Source: Bradyrhizobium sp. NAS80.1
GTDB lineage: Bacteria > Pseudomonadota > Alphaproteobacteria > Rhizobiales > Xanthobacteraceae
NCBI RefSeq assembly: GCF_001908205.1
Contig: NZ_LGHL01000234.1
Coordinates: forward strand, 1 to 52,400
Length of the DNA stretch: 52,400 nucleotides
Reading direction: 5' to 3'
Shown here: piece by piece, positions 36,695 to 45,576 of the stretch
Numbering within the stretch: position 1 is the stretch's first letter
Layout of the letters: each line of letters opens with the position of its first letter
Program-made: the position numbers and the translations under genes
Notes under the pieces: generated by a model
Databases searched by the model: none
What the model was told of the DNA's origin: nothing
Seen by the model: the letters and a program-made list of their open reading frames with translations, nothing else

Positions 36695-39163
36695 TCACAG
36701 CCGCGTCGCGCGAAGCCGCAGCGCATTTCCGACCACGCTGACCGAGGACAGCGCCATCGCGGCCGCGGCGATGATCGGTGATAGCAGCACGCCGAACGTC
36801 GGATAGAGGATGCCGGCTGCGATCGGAATGCCGGCGGCGTTGTAGATGAAGGCGAAGAACAGGTTCTGCCGGATGTTGCTCATGGTCGCCTGCGACAGCT
36901 TTCGGGCGCGGACGATGCCGGTGAGGTCGCCCTTCAGCAGCGTGACGCCGGCGCTCTCCATCGCCACATCGGTGCCGGTGCCCATGGCAATGCCGACCTC
37001 GGCCGCGGCCAGTGCAGGCGCGTCGTTGACGCCGTCGCCGGCCATGGCGACGCTGCGGCCTGCCTTCTGCAGCTTCGTCACCACCGCGCTCTTCTGATCC
37101 GGCAGCACCTCGGCTTCGACGTCGGCGATGCCGAGCCTGCGCGCGACGGCTTCAGCCGTAGTGCGGTTGTCGCCGGTCAGCATGATGACCTTGATGCCTT
37201 CGGCAGCCAGCGCCTTCAGCGCCTCCGGGGTCGAGGCCTTGACCGGATCGGCGATCGCGAACAGGCCGGAGAGCTTGTTGTCGACGGCCATGTTGATCAC
37301 GGTGGCGCCGTCCTGGCGCAGGCGCTCGGCCTCGGCGTCGAGCGCCGTCGTGTCGATGCCGATCGACCGCAGATATTTCGCGTTTCCGAGCACGATGCTC
37401 TTGCCGTCGACGTTGCCTGTCGCACCCTTGCCGGTGGGCGAGTCAAAATGCTCGACTTGCCCAAGAGCAAGTTGCTTTTCCTTCGCCGCGCGCACGATCG
37501 CGTCGGCCAAAGGATGCTCGCTGGCGCGCTCGACGCTGGCTGCCATCCGCAGGATATCATCTTCCGCAAAGCCGGCGGCCGGGACGATCGCCACCACCTT
37601 GGGCTTGCCCTCGGTCAGCGTGCCGGTTTTGTCGACCACGAGCGTGTCGATCTTCTCCATCCGCTCCAGCGCCTCGGCGTTCTTGATCAGCACGCCTGCC
37701 TGCGCGCCGCGGCCGACGCCGACCATGATCGACATCGGGGTCGCTAAGCCCAGGGCACAGGGGCAGGCGATGATCAGCACGCTGACGGCGGCGACCAGGC
37801 CGAAAGCCAGCCGCGGCTCCGGCCCGAACCAGGACCAGGCGGCGAAGGCGACGATGGCGACGGCGATGACCGTCGGGACGAACCAGCCCGCGACCTGGTC
37901 GGCCAGGCGCTGGATTGGCGCGCGCGAGCGTTGCGCGTCCGCAACCATCTGCACGATCTGCGACAGCAATGTCTCGCGCCCGACCTTGTCGGCGCGCATG
38001 ATGAAGCTGCCGGACTGGTTGAGCGTGCCGGCGATCACCTTTGCGCCAGTCTCCTTGGTGACCGGCATTGATTCGCCTGTCACGAGCGATTCGTCGAGCG
38101 AGGAACGGCCTTCGAGAATGATGCCGTCGACCGGCACCTTCTCGCCGGGGCGGACGCGCAAGGAATCGCCGGCATGCAGCGAATCGATCTCGACCTCGTG
38201 CTCGTTGCCGTGGGCATCGACGCGTCGCGCGGTCTTCGGCGCGAGCTGCAGCAGCGCCTTGATCGCGCCCGATGTCGCATCGCGGGCGCGCAGCTCCAGC
38301 ACCTGGCCGAGCAGCACAAGCACGGTGATGACCGCGGCGGCCTCGAAATAGACCGAGACCGCGCCTTCATGGCCGCGGAAGGTTGCAGGGAATATCTGCG
38401 GCGCGATGGTGCCAATCAGGCTGTAGACATAGGCAACGCCTGTGCCCATCGCGATCAGCGTGAACATGTTGAGATTGCGCGTGAGCAGCGACTGCCAGCC
38501 GCGGACCAGAAACGGCCAGCCGGCCCAGAGCACCACGGGCGTGGCGAAGACGAGCTGGATCCAGTTCGACAGCGTCGGATCGATCCAGTTATGCGGGCCT
38601 GCGAGGTGGCCGCCCATCTCCAGCACCACGGCCGGCAGCGCCAGCGCGCCGCCGATCCAGAACCGCCGCGTCATGTCGGCGAGTTCGGGATTGGGTCCCG
38701 TGTCCAGGCTCGCCACTTCCGGTTCCAGCGCCATGCCGCAGATCGGGCAGCTTCCCGGACCGACCTGGCGGATCTCCGGATGCATTGGGCAGGTATAGAT
38801 CGTGCCAGCGGGCATCTCGGGCTCGGGGGCCTTGTCCTTGGCAAGATATTTGGCGGGATCGGCGGCGAATTTTGTGCTGCAGCCGGCCGAGCAGAAATGG
38901 AAGGTCTCACCGTGATGGTCGAAGCGGTGTTTTGAGGTCGCCGGATCAACCGTCATGCCGCAGACGGGATCAAGGACCTTTTTCGCGGCTGCGCCATGGT
39001 TATGGCCGTGATGCTGCGAATGGCCGGCATGATCGCCGTGTCCGCCGCAGCAGGACGAGGCCGCGGGCTTGGGAGCGGGCGGGGCGGCGTGAGCGGAACA
39101 GCCGCATCCGGAGTGAGCCTTCGTGTCGTGATGATGTCTGTGTTCTGCGTCGTTCATTTCCAT
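36695..39163 (-). CDS. copA: Copper-translocating P1B-type ATPase with YHS and heavy-metal-binding domains
   Basis: 822 aa copper pump of the inner membrane. The N-terminus (1-60) is Cys/His-rich (CGCSAHAAP, CCGGHGDHAGHSQHHGHNHG). A YHS domain follows (KKVLDPVCGMTVDPAT, about 61-110), then a heavy-metal-binding domain (TCPMHPEIRQVGPGSCPICG, about 122-150). The transport motif CPC is at 467-469, the phosphorylated Asp511 in DKTGTLTEGK, and TGES, the HP pair (ASEHPLADAI) and the hinge GDGVNDAPAL are all present. There is no usual CxxC HMA domain. The domain order suits a Cu(I) exporter working with a YHS copper-binding unit. It is divergent from csoR and shares its operator. Confidence 0.93.
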   Translation of the reverse strand: MEMNDAEHRHHHDTKAHSGCGCSAHAAPPAPKPAASSCCGGHGDHAGHSQHHGHNHGAAAKKVLDPVCGMTVDPATSKHRFDHHGETFHFCSAGCSTKFAADPAKYLAKDKAPEPEMPAGTIYTCPMHPEIRQVGPGSCPICGMALEPEVASLDTGPNPELADMTRRFWIGGALALPAVVLEMGGHLAGPHNWIDPTLSNWIQLVFATPVVLWAGWPFLVRGWQSLLTRNLNMFTLIAMGTGVAYVYSLIGTIAPQIFPATFRGHEGAVSVYFEAAAVITVLVLLGQVLELRARDATSGAIKALLQLAPKTARRVDAHGNEHEVEIDSLHAGDSLRVRPGEKVPVDGIILEGRSSLDESLVTGESMPVTKETGAKVIAGTLNQSGSFIMRADKVGRETLLSQIVQMVADAQRSRAPIQRLADQVAGWFVPTVIAVAIVAFAAWSWFGPEPRLAFGLVAAVSVLIIACPCALGLATPMSIMVGVGRGAQAGVLIKNAEALERMEKIDTLVVDKTGTLTEGKPKVVAIVPAAGFAEDDILRMAASVERASEHPLADAIVRAAKEKQLALGQVEHFDSPTGKGATGNVDGKSIVLGNAKYLRSIGIDTTALDAEAERLRQDGATVINMAVDNKLSGLFAIADPVKASTPEALKALAAEGIKVIMLTGDNRTTAEAVARRLGIADVEAEVLPDQKSAVVTKLQKAGRSVAMAGDGVNDAPALAAAEVGIAMGTGTDVAMESAGVTLLKGDLTGIVRARKLSQATMSNIRQNLFFAFIYNAAGIPIAAGILYPTFGVLLSPIIAAAAMALSSVSVVGNALRLRATRL

Positions 39164-39182
39164 GCTCTTCGGCCTTGTAACC

Positions 39183-39201
39183 TATACCCGGTAGGGGTAT
39201 A
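39183..39201. promoter_or_regulatory. Probable CsoR operator between copA and csoR
   Basis: TATACCC (39183-39189) and GGGTATA (39195-39201) are perfect inverted halves around GGTAG. GC-rich blocks flanked by TA steps suit the A-form-like DNA that CsoR/RcnR repressors bind. The site lies 19 bases before copA and eight before csoR, so both would be repressed until copper binds. Confidence 0.75.
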
Positions 39202-39209
39202 TAGACCCC

Positions 39210-39485
39210 ATGCGCAAGGACATCAAGGCATCTGTCGGAAAACGTCTCGGCCGGATCGAGGGCCAGGTTCGCGGCCTCTCGAAAATGGTCGAGGAGGACC
39301 GTTACTGTATCGATATCGTGACGCAGATCTCGGCGGTGCGTGCTGCGCTGCGCCGGGTCGAGGAGGAGGTTTTGAAGGATCACGTCGCCCATTGCGTCGA
39401 GCATGCGATCGCAAGCGGCGACAAGGCCGATCAGCGCGAGAAGATTGCGGAGTTGATGGCGGTGATCGGACGGGCGGAGCGGTAG
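39210..39485 (+). CDS. csoR: CsoR-family copper-sensing repressor
   Basis: 91 aa all-helical metal sensor. The Cu(I) ligands are Cys33, His58 and Cys62; the spacings of 25 and 4 match the C-H-C set of M. tuberculosis CsoR. KRLGRIEGQVRGLSKMVEED is the DNA-binding helix and RYCIDIVTQISAVRAAL the dimer core. This ligand set favours copper over nickel, cobalt or formaldehyde sensing (RcnR, FrmR). It is divergent from the copper ATPase, its likely target. Confidence 0.92.
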   Translation: MRKDIKASVGKRLGRIEGQVRGLSKMVEEDRYCIDIVTQISAVRAALRRVEEEVLKDHVAHCVEHAIASGDKADQREKIAELMAVIGRAER

Positions 39486-39499
39486 GTTAGTATTCGTCC

Positions 39500-39584
39500 G
39501 TCATTGCGAGGAGCGCAGCGACGAAGCAATCCAGACTGTCACCGCGGAAAGACTCTGGATTGCTTCGCTGCGCTCGCAATCACG
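39500..39584. repeat. Dispersed palindromic repeat, family B, copy 2
   Basis: GTCATTGCGAGGAGCGCAGC with ACGAAGCAATCCAG on the left and CTGGATTGCTTCGCTGCGCT on the right. It differs from copy 1 (206-283) by small insertions in the left arm. It follows csoR and may end it. Confidence 0.8.
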
Positions 39585-39614
39585 GCGTAGTGAGACGCGA
39601 TATCTCTCCCGGAC

Positions 39615-39742
39615 GTCGTCCCTGCGAACGCAGGGACCCATAACCCCAGGGAGAGGTTTGGCGAAGATTGGCTGTTCGGTACCTCTACCGCCCGGACCCG
39701 ATAGTTCACGCGATATGGGTCCCTGCGTTCGCAGGGACGACA
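39615..39742. repeat. Dispersed palindromic repeat, family D variant
   Basis: CGTCGTCCCTGCGAACGCAG with GGACCCATA on the left and TATGGGTCCCTGCGTTCGCA with GGGACGACAG on the right. The arms are perfect for over 20 bases. It lies between csoR and the convergent NlpC/P60-like gene. Confidence 0.78.
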
Positions 39743-39748
39743 GTGGGG

Positions 39749-40729
39749 CTACGCCGCGATTTCGCGCGCGCGGCCGCGGCTCCTCGGGGGGTACATCTCA
39801 AGCTTCTTCAGTAGCGGGAAATGCTCTGTCGTGTCGGCGTTCGCCGGCTCCGCGGCCGCACCCGTCATTTCTGCAGCCGAAATTTCAACCGGCGCTTCTT
39901 CGTCAATCGCTTCAGGAACGAGCGGCGGCGAACTGAACGTTTCTGGAAACACACCGAACGAGGCCGCTACCTCCTCGAGCGGCTTCTGCTTGTCGGCCCA
40001 ATGCAGGGCCGTGTAGTCGAAGCCGTGCACGATGGTGGGTTTGACGACTTCGAAATAGGGCGAGATGTCGAAGTCGCGGGGCATGTAGAGCGAGGAATCG
40101 CGGATGTGCAGGATCTCGCGGCGGGCGGCGCGGCTGCCGGCCTTGGTGATCTTCGGCAGGATCGGGTAGCGCACGGCATCGAAGGCCTGTGCGATCAGCG
40201 CCGAGCAGATGATCTTGGTCGGATCGCCCGAGCCGATCGCAATCATGCGCCGCCGCCAGCGCTGCGGCACGGGCAGCGGGAACAGGAAGCGCATGAGGTC
40301 GATGATGTTCTTGGTGTCATAGCCGAAGCCTATGCGGTTGATCGCATAGCGGCAGACCGTGGTGCGGTCCTCATAGGATAGCCCGACCGGACGGCAGACC
40401 CGGGTGTGATACGGGAAATATTTCGACAGCGGTGCGGAGGTAACGCCTTCGCCGATATTGGCCTCGATCAGCAGATGCGGCTCGCCGTTGGGCTCTTCCG
40501 CACCCTCGACCGGGCCGACATAGAGCGCGGCATGCGACCAGGTCGACTGCGTCAGATACTTGATGATACCGGAGATGCGGTTATTGCCCTCGACCAGCAG
40601 CACGTCGCCCGGCTCGATGACGCCGCGCAGATGTTCCGGGTCGCTTGGCGTGAACGGCTCGTAGCCCGGCACCTCCTTCGAGAGGTACGCGGCAATCAGC
40701 TTGCCGACTGAATCTAAGACCGTCCCCAT
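39749..40729 (-). CDS. Permuted NlpC/P60-like (YiiX-type) hydrolase
   Basis: 326 aa from the ATG at 40729 (MGTVLDSVGKLIAAYLSKEV); an in-frame start five codons upstream is possible. The order of motifs is permuted: the catalytic His comes first (GDVLLVEGNNRISGIIKYL, STWSHAALYVG) and the Cys later (TKIICSALIAQAFDAV), as in YiiX/YebB-like NlpC/P60 proteins that resemble LRAT acyltransferases. There is no signal peptide. The substrate is unknown; cleavage of peptide or lipid amides is possible. The last 60 residues are low in complexity and Glu/Ala-rich, which looks disordered. Confidence 0.78.
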   Translation of the reverse strand: MGTVLDSVGKLIAAYLSKEVPGYEPFTPSDPEHLRGVIEPGDVLLVEGNNRISGIIKYLTQSTWSHAALYVGPVEGAEEPNGEPHLLIEANIGEGVTSAPLSKYFPYHTRVCRPVGLSYEDRTTVCRYAINRIGFGYDTKNIIDLMRFLFPLPVPQRWRRRMIAIGSGDPTKIICSALIAQAFDAVRYPILPKITKAGSRAARREILHIRDSSLYMPRDFDISPYFEVVKPTIVHGFDYTALHWADKQKPLEEVAASFGVFPETFSSPPLVPEAIDEEAPVEISAAEMTGAAAEPANADTTEHFPLLKKLEMYPPRSRGRAREIAA

Positions 40730-40922
40730 GTCGAACTCCCCCACGGCCTATTCCGGCCGCCTTTTTATCCATTCTCTATCATGGTCGAAACGTGTTGCAA
40801 TTCAGTTCATCGTTCTGTGAGATCAAGCACGATTGATTCACCACGATGGTTGCCGTGCCAGACCAGATGCAGCAAGGTTCGCTGGCTGTTCCCTTTCGTC
40901 GCAAGTTCCCGGAAACCATGAC

Positions 40923-42314
40923 ATGACAATCACGCGGCGCGGTTTCCTTTCGGCGTCGGCGGGCCTTGCCGCGATGCCGGTCCTGCGCGCCACGGCCGCA
41001 CCCCTGCCGCGCGACGCTGACATTGTCGTGATCGGCGCGGGAGCTGCGGGAATCGCCGCGGCGCGGCGCGTCATGGCGGCCAATCGCAAGGTCGTGGTGC
41101 TGGAAGCGGCATCGCAGATCGGCGGCCGCTGCATCACGGACAGCACGACCTTCGACACGCCGTTCGACCGCGGCGCGCGCTGGATGCACAACCCGGAGAC
41201 CAATCCGATGGTCAGGCTGGCGCGCAGCGTCGGGCTCGAGGTGCTTCAGGCGCCCTCAGGCCAGAAGATGCGCATCGGCCGCCGTAACGCGCGCGCGGGC
41301 GAGACCGAGGAGTTTCTGGCGGCGCTGGTGCGTGCCAACCGCGCGATCGATGAGGCCGCGCGCGGCAGGCTGGATAGCTCTTGCGCATCCGTGCTGCCGA
41401 AGGATCTCGGCGATTGGGCCGGCGCGGTCGAGTTCGTGCTGGGCCCGAGCTTTGCCGGCAAGGATCTGAAGGAGCTGTCGGCGATCGACAAGGCGCGCGC
41501 GCAGGATCGCAATTCCGCGATCGCCTGCCGCCAGGGCTTGGGGACCCTGATCACGAAGCTCGGCGAGCAGGCGCCGGTCGCGCTGTCGACGCCGGCGAGC
41601 CGGATCGTCTGGAGCAATCGCGACGTCAGCGTGGAGACGCAAGCCGGCAAGATCGCCGCCCGCGCCGCCATCGTCACGGTCTCGACCAACGTGCTCACCG
41701 CAGGCGCCATCAAATTCGCGCCCGATATCCCCAAGCGCACGCTCGATGCCGCGTCAAAGCTCACCCTCGGCAGCTACGATCACATCGTGCTGCAACTGCC
41801 GGGCAATCCGCTCGGCCTGTCGCGCGACGACGTCCTCATCGAGCAGAGCAATTCGACGCGCACGGCGCTGCTGTTCGCCAATATCGGCGGCTCGTCGCTG
41901 TGCTCGATCGATGTCGGCGGCTCGTTCGGCCGCGATCTCTCCGAGCAGGGGGAGAAGGCAATGGTGGCCTTCGCCAAGGAATGGATCACAAAACTGTTCG
42001 GCAGCGAAGCTGCCGCCGCCGTGCAGAAGACCAGCGCGACGCGCTGGAACGCTTCGCCCTATGTCATGGGTGCGATGTCGGCGGCTGCTCCCGGCGGCCA
42101 GCTCTCGCGCAGGATCCTGACCGAGCCGATGGGCAATGTGTTCCTTGCCGGCGAAGCCACGCACGAGACGCTGTGGGGCACCGTTGACGGCGCCTGGGAA
42201 AGCGGCGAACGCGCCGCGGACGCAGCTCTCCGCAAGATCGGCGCGATCAGGGACGAGTCCACCGAGGTGCCGACGCAGTCGACCAAGAAGCGTCGGGTGC
42301 CGCGGCCGCGCTAG
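40923..42314 (+). CDS. Tat-exported flavin amine oxidase
   Basis: 463 aa from the ATG at 40923. The N-terminus MTITRRGFLSASAGLAAMPV is a twin-arginine signal. The FAD-binding Rossmann motif is DIVVIGAGAAGIAAARRVMA followed by VVVLEAASQIGGRC. PFDRGARWMH and the C-terminal NVFLAGEATHETLWGTVDGA hold the second flavin contact. It is of the monoamine oxidase/polyamine oxidase family and probably acts in the periplasm on amines. The substrate cannot be read from sequence. The tail (TEVPTQSTKKRRVPRPR) is basic. Confidence 0.9.
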   Translation: MTITRRGFLSASAGLAAMPVLRATAAPLPRDADIVVIGAGAAGIAAARRVMAANRKVVVLEAASQIGGRCITDSTTFDTPFDRGARWMHNPETNPMVRLARSVGLEVLQAPSGQKMRIGRRNARAGETEEFLAALVRANRAIDEAARGRLDSSCASVLPKDLGDWAGAVEFVLGPSFAGKDLKELSAIDKARAQDRNSAIACRQGLGTLITKLGEQAPVALSTPASRIVWSNRDVSVETQAGKIAARAAIVTVSTNVLTAGAIKFAPDIPKRTLDAASKLTLGSYDHIVLQLPGNPLGLSRDDVLIEQSNSTRTALLFANIGGSSLCSIDVGGSFGRDLSEQGEKAMVAFAKEWITKLFGSEAAAAVQKTSATRWNASPYVMGAMSAAAPGGQLSRRILTEPMGNVFLAGEATHETLWGTVDGAWESGERAADAALRKIGAIRDESTEVPTQSTKKRRVPRPR

Positions 42315-42341
42315 TGGCTGCTCCCGCGAAGGCCGGGCTTG

Positions 42342-43112
42342 TCAGCGCAATATGCCGTCCAAAGCCGGTAGCCCGACGATGACTGCCATCGCGATCAGCC
42401 CGTAGCAGATCGCGCGAAACACCTTCTCGCTGGCGCGTCCGAAAAGCGAGGCGCCGAACGCGACGCCGAGCGCATAGACCGGACCGACGATCAGCGAGAG
42501 CACCAGCGATTCGCGCGAGATCAGTCCGGTCGTCGCGTAGCTGATCATCGAGAAGAAATCCGACGCGCCGAAGAACAGCAAAATGTTGGCGCGCGCGACG
42601 ATCGGCGCGATCGGGCGGCCGAGCCAATAGCCGACGATCGGCGGGCCGCCGGTTTGCGCCAGCCCGCTGCAGAAGCCTGAAAGGCCGCCGATGCCGACCG
42701 AGAGCCATGCGTGATCCTTGCCGCGATAGCGCCAGCCCGACAGCAGCAGAAGCAGGAGCGCCGCGACGAAGCAGGAGATGATCCAGCGCGTGGTGACCGG
42801 TTCGAGCACGCTGAGGAAATAGGTGCCGACGGGCACGCCGACCAGCGCGCCCAGCACGATCACGGCGGTGGCCTTGCGGTCGGCCTTCCGCCACGCGTCC
42901 GGCAGCAGCGGCGCCGCCGCGACGAAATCGATGACGAGGAGCAGCGCCGCGACCAGCCGTGGCGGCGCCACGCTGCTCGCGAGCGGCATGAAGATCAGGG
43001 CCGAACCAAAGCCGGAGAATCCGCGCGCGGTGCCCGAGACGAAAGCGACGGCGCAGAGCGCCATCGCGATGGTGAGACTGACGTCCTTCGGGAGGAAGTC
43101 TGTAAGCGTCAT
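42342..43112 (-). CDS. TauE/SafE-family membrane transporter
   Basis: 256 aa. About eight hydrophobic segments in two homologous halves: FSGFGSALIFMPLASSVAPP near 31-50, ALLLVIDFVAAAPLLPDAWR, SGFCSGLAQTGGPPIVGYWL near 165 and AICYGLIAMAVIVGL near the end. The paired GFSGFG and GLAQTGGPP loops are the family signature. Members export sulfite, sulfoacetate or other organic anions. It is convergent with the amine oxidase gene; a shared role is not evident. Confidence 0.88.
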   Translation of the reverse strand: MTLTDFLPKDVSLTIAMALCAVAFVSGTARGFSGFGSALIFMPLASSVAPPRLVAALLLVIDFVAAAPLLPDAWRKADRKATAVIVLGALVGVPVGTYFLSVLEPVTTRWIISCFVAALLLLLLSGWRYRGKDHAWLSVGIGGLSGFCSGLAQTGGPPIVGYWLGRPIAPIVARANILLFFGASDFFSMISYATTGLISRESLVLSLIVGPVYALGVAFGASLFGRASEKVFRAICYGLIAMAVIVGLPALDGILR

Positions 43113-43125
43113 GCTTGATGATTCT

Positions 43126-43161
43126 GGAGCATGATGTTGTCCGAAAACCGGTTCATGCTCC
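43126..43161. repeat. Short family F-like hairpin
   Basis: GGAGCATGA and TCATGCTCC are exact arms, with TTGTCCGAAAACCGG between. It lies seven bases before the pheT stop and may be its terminator. Confidence 0.65.
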
Positions 43162-43167
43162 TCGGCA

Positions 43168-45576
43168 TCATGCTCTCAGCGTGCCGCCGGTCTTCTTCGT
43201 GACCTCCGCCACGACCTTCGCGGCGACGGCCTCGATCTCCTGGTCGGTCAGCGTCTTCTCGCGCGGCTGGATCGTGACCGCGATCGCGATCGACTTCTTG
43301 CCGTCATCGATGCCCTTGCCCTCGTAGACGTCGAAGACATTCACGCCGGTGATCAGCTTCTTGTCGACGCCTTGCGCGGCGCGCACGATGTCGCCGGCCT
43401 TCACGCCGCGGTCGACGATGAAGGCGAAGTCGCGCGAGACCGGCTGGAACGCCGACAGCTCGATCACTGGCTTGGCGCGGGTCGGCTTCTTCTTCGCCTC
43501 GGGGATGCGATCGAGGATCACCTCGAACACCATCAGCGGACCATCGGCGCCGAGCGCCTCGAGCGCGCGGGGGTGCACCTCGCCGAAATAACCGAGCACG
43601 TTCTGCGGCCCGATCTGGATCGTGCCGGAGCGGCCCGGATGCAGCCATGCCGGTCCGCCGGCGACGATCTGAAGCGCCTGCATCGGCGCGCCGGCGGCAG
43701 CCAGCACGGCCAGTGCATCGGCCTTGGCGTCGAAGACGTCAGCCTGCGCCGAGCCCGACCAGTGCCGGCCGAGACCTTCCGAGGAGGCAAAGCCACGGCG
43801 GACGCCGCTCGCGGCCATGAACTGATCCTGCGGGCGGTCGCCCTTGAAGACCTGACCGACCTCGAACAGCACCACATCGCCAAAGCCGCGATCGGCATTG
43901 GCCTGTGCCGCCGCGATCAGGCCCGCCAGGAGGGTCGGGCGCATGTCGGACAAATCCGACGCGATCGGGTTGGCTACTTCGAGTTCGCGCTGGCCGCCGC
44001 CGAACAGCTCGGCCGCAGACTTCGTGATGAAAGACCAGGTCACCGCTTCGATCATGCCGCGGCTCGCGAGCGCGCGCCTGGCGCGGCGGGTGCGGAGCTG
44101 GAGCGGCGTCAGCACCGGCTTCCGCGCGTCCTCGCCACGTTCGAACGGCGTCATCGGCACCTTGTCGACACCGAAGATGCGGATGATCTCCTCGACGATG
44201 TCGGCCTTGCCGTGCACGTCGGAGCGCCACGACGGCACCGCGACCTTCACCACGGGGCCCGGGCCCGCCATCATGAAGCCGAGATGGGTCAGGATGCGCT
44301 TCATCTCGGGCTGCGGCACCTCGATGCCCGAGAGACGCTTGACCTCGGTGATCGGGAAATCGATCACGCGGTCGTCGCCGAAGGCCTTGCCGACCACGAC
44401 ATTCTCGGACGGCGTGCCGCCGCACATCTCCATCACGAGTTTCGTCGCGAGCTCGAGCCCCGGCACCATGAAAGCCGGATCGACGCCGCGCTCGAAGCGG
44501 TAGCGCGCATCCGAGTTGATGCCGAGCTTGCGGCCGGTCTGCGCGATGTTGATCTCGTTCCACAGCGCCGATTCGATCAGCACGTCGGTCGTGTTCTCGT
44601 CGCAGCCCGAGGCCTCGCCGCCCATGATGCCGGCGAGCGATTCGACGCCGTGTTCATCGGCGATCACGCAGATGTTGGAATCGAGATTGTAGGTGCGGCC
44701 GTCGAGCGCGAGCAGCGTCTCGCCGTGGCGGGCGCGGCGCACGACAAGATTGCCCCTCACCTTCTTCGCGTCGAACACGTGTAGCGGGCGCGCGCGGTCG
44801 TAGGTCATGAAATTGGTGATGTCGACCAGCGCGTTGATCGGGCGCAGCCCGATCGCGGTCAGCCGCTTCTGCAGCCATTCCGGCGACGGGCCGTTCTTCA
44901 CGCCGCGCACGAGGCGCAGCGCGAAGCCCGGACACAGCGTGGCGTCCTCGACCGTGACCTTCACGGGGCAGGGGAATTCGCCCTTGATCGGCTTGATCGT
45001 CGGGTCCTTGAACTTGCCCATGTCGGCGGCGGCGAGGTCCCGCGCGATGCCGTGCACGCCGGTGCAGTCCTGCCGGTTCGGCGTCAGATTGATCTCGACC
45101 ACGGGATCGCCAAGCGCGGCCCATTCGGCATAGCCCGCGCCGATCGGCGCATCCGCGGGCAATTCCATGATGCCTTCATGGTCGTTCGAGATCTGAAGTT
45201 CAGCCGCCGAGCAAAGCATGCCGCGGCTCTCGACGCCGCGGATGGTGCCGATTCCGAGCGTGATGTCCTTGCCGGGAATGTAGGTGCCGGGCGGTGAGAA
45301 CACGCTGATGAGACCAGTACGCGCGTTCGGCGCTCCGCAGACGACCTGCACAGGCGCACCGCCGTCGCCAGTGTCAACCATGCAGACGCGCAGGCGATCC
45401 GCGTTCGGATGCTGCTCGGCCGAGATCACCTTCGCAATGGTGAAAGGCTTCAGCGCCTTCGCCTTGTCCTCGATGTTCTCGACCTCGAGCCCGATCATGG
45501 TGAGCTTGTCGGCGAGCTTTTCCAGCGGCTCGTCGGTGTCAAGATGATCCTTCAGCCAGGAGAGGGTGAATTTCAT
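43168..45576 (-). CDS. pheT: Phenylalanine-tRNA ligase beta subunit
   Basis: 802 aa. It joins PheS in the alpha2-beta2 enzyme that charges tRNA-Phe. Domains in order: the N-terminal tRNA-binding domain (KPFTIAKVISAEQHPNADRL), B3/B4 editing domain (ALDGRTYNLDSNICVIADEH, GIMGGEASGCDENT), B5 domain (ITEVKRLSGIEVPQPEMKRI), the core with the motif-like RRALASRGMIEAVTWSFI, and the C-terminal anticodon-binding FDX-ACB domain (FAFIVDRGVKAGDIVRAAQG). Its start overlaps the stop of the DUF559 gene as ATGA. That position is unusual because pheT normally follows pheS directly. Confidence 0.97.
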   Translation of the reverse strand: MKFTLSWLKDHLDTDEPLEKLADKLTMIGLEVENIEDKAKALKPFTIAKVISAEQHPNADRLRVCMVDTGDGGAPVQVVCGAPNARTGLISVFSPPGTYIPGKDITLGIGTIRGVESRGMLCSAAELQISNDHEGIMELPADAPIGAGYAEWAALGDPVVEINLTPNRQDCTGVHGIARDLAAADMGKFKDPTIKPIKGEFPCPVKVTVEDATLCPGFALRLVRGVKNGPSPEWLQKRLTAIGLRPINALVDITNFMTYDRARPLHVFDAKKVRGNLVVRRARHGETLLALDGRTYNLDSNICVIADEHGVESLAGIMGGEASGCDENTTDVLIESALWNEINIAQTGRKLGINSDARYRFERGVDPAFMVPGLELATKLVMEMCGGTPSENVVVGKAFGDDRVIDFPITEVKRLSGIEVPQPEMKRILTHLGFMMAGPGPVVKVAVPSWRSDVHGKADIVEEIIRIFGVDKVPMTPFERGEDARKPVLTPLQLRTRRARRALASRGMIEAVTWSFITKSAAELFGGGQRELEVANPIASDLSDMRPTLLAGLIAAAQANADRGFGDVVLFEVGQVFKGDRPQDQFMAASGVRRGFASSEGLGRHWSGSAQADVFDAKADALAVLAAAGAPMQALQIVAGGPAWLHPGRSGTIQIGPQNVLGYFGEVHPRALEALGADGPLMVFEVILDRIPEAKKKPTRAKPVIELSAFQPVSRDFAFIVDRGVKAGDIVRAAQGVDKKLITGVNVFDVYEGKGIDDGKKSIAIAVTIQPREKTLTDQEIEAVAAKVVAEVTKKTGGTLRA

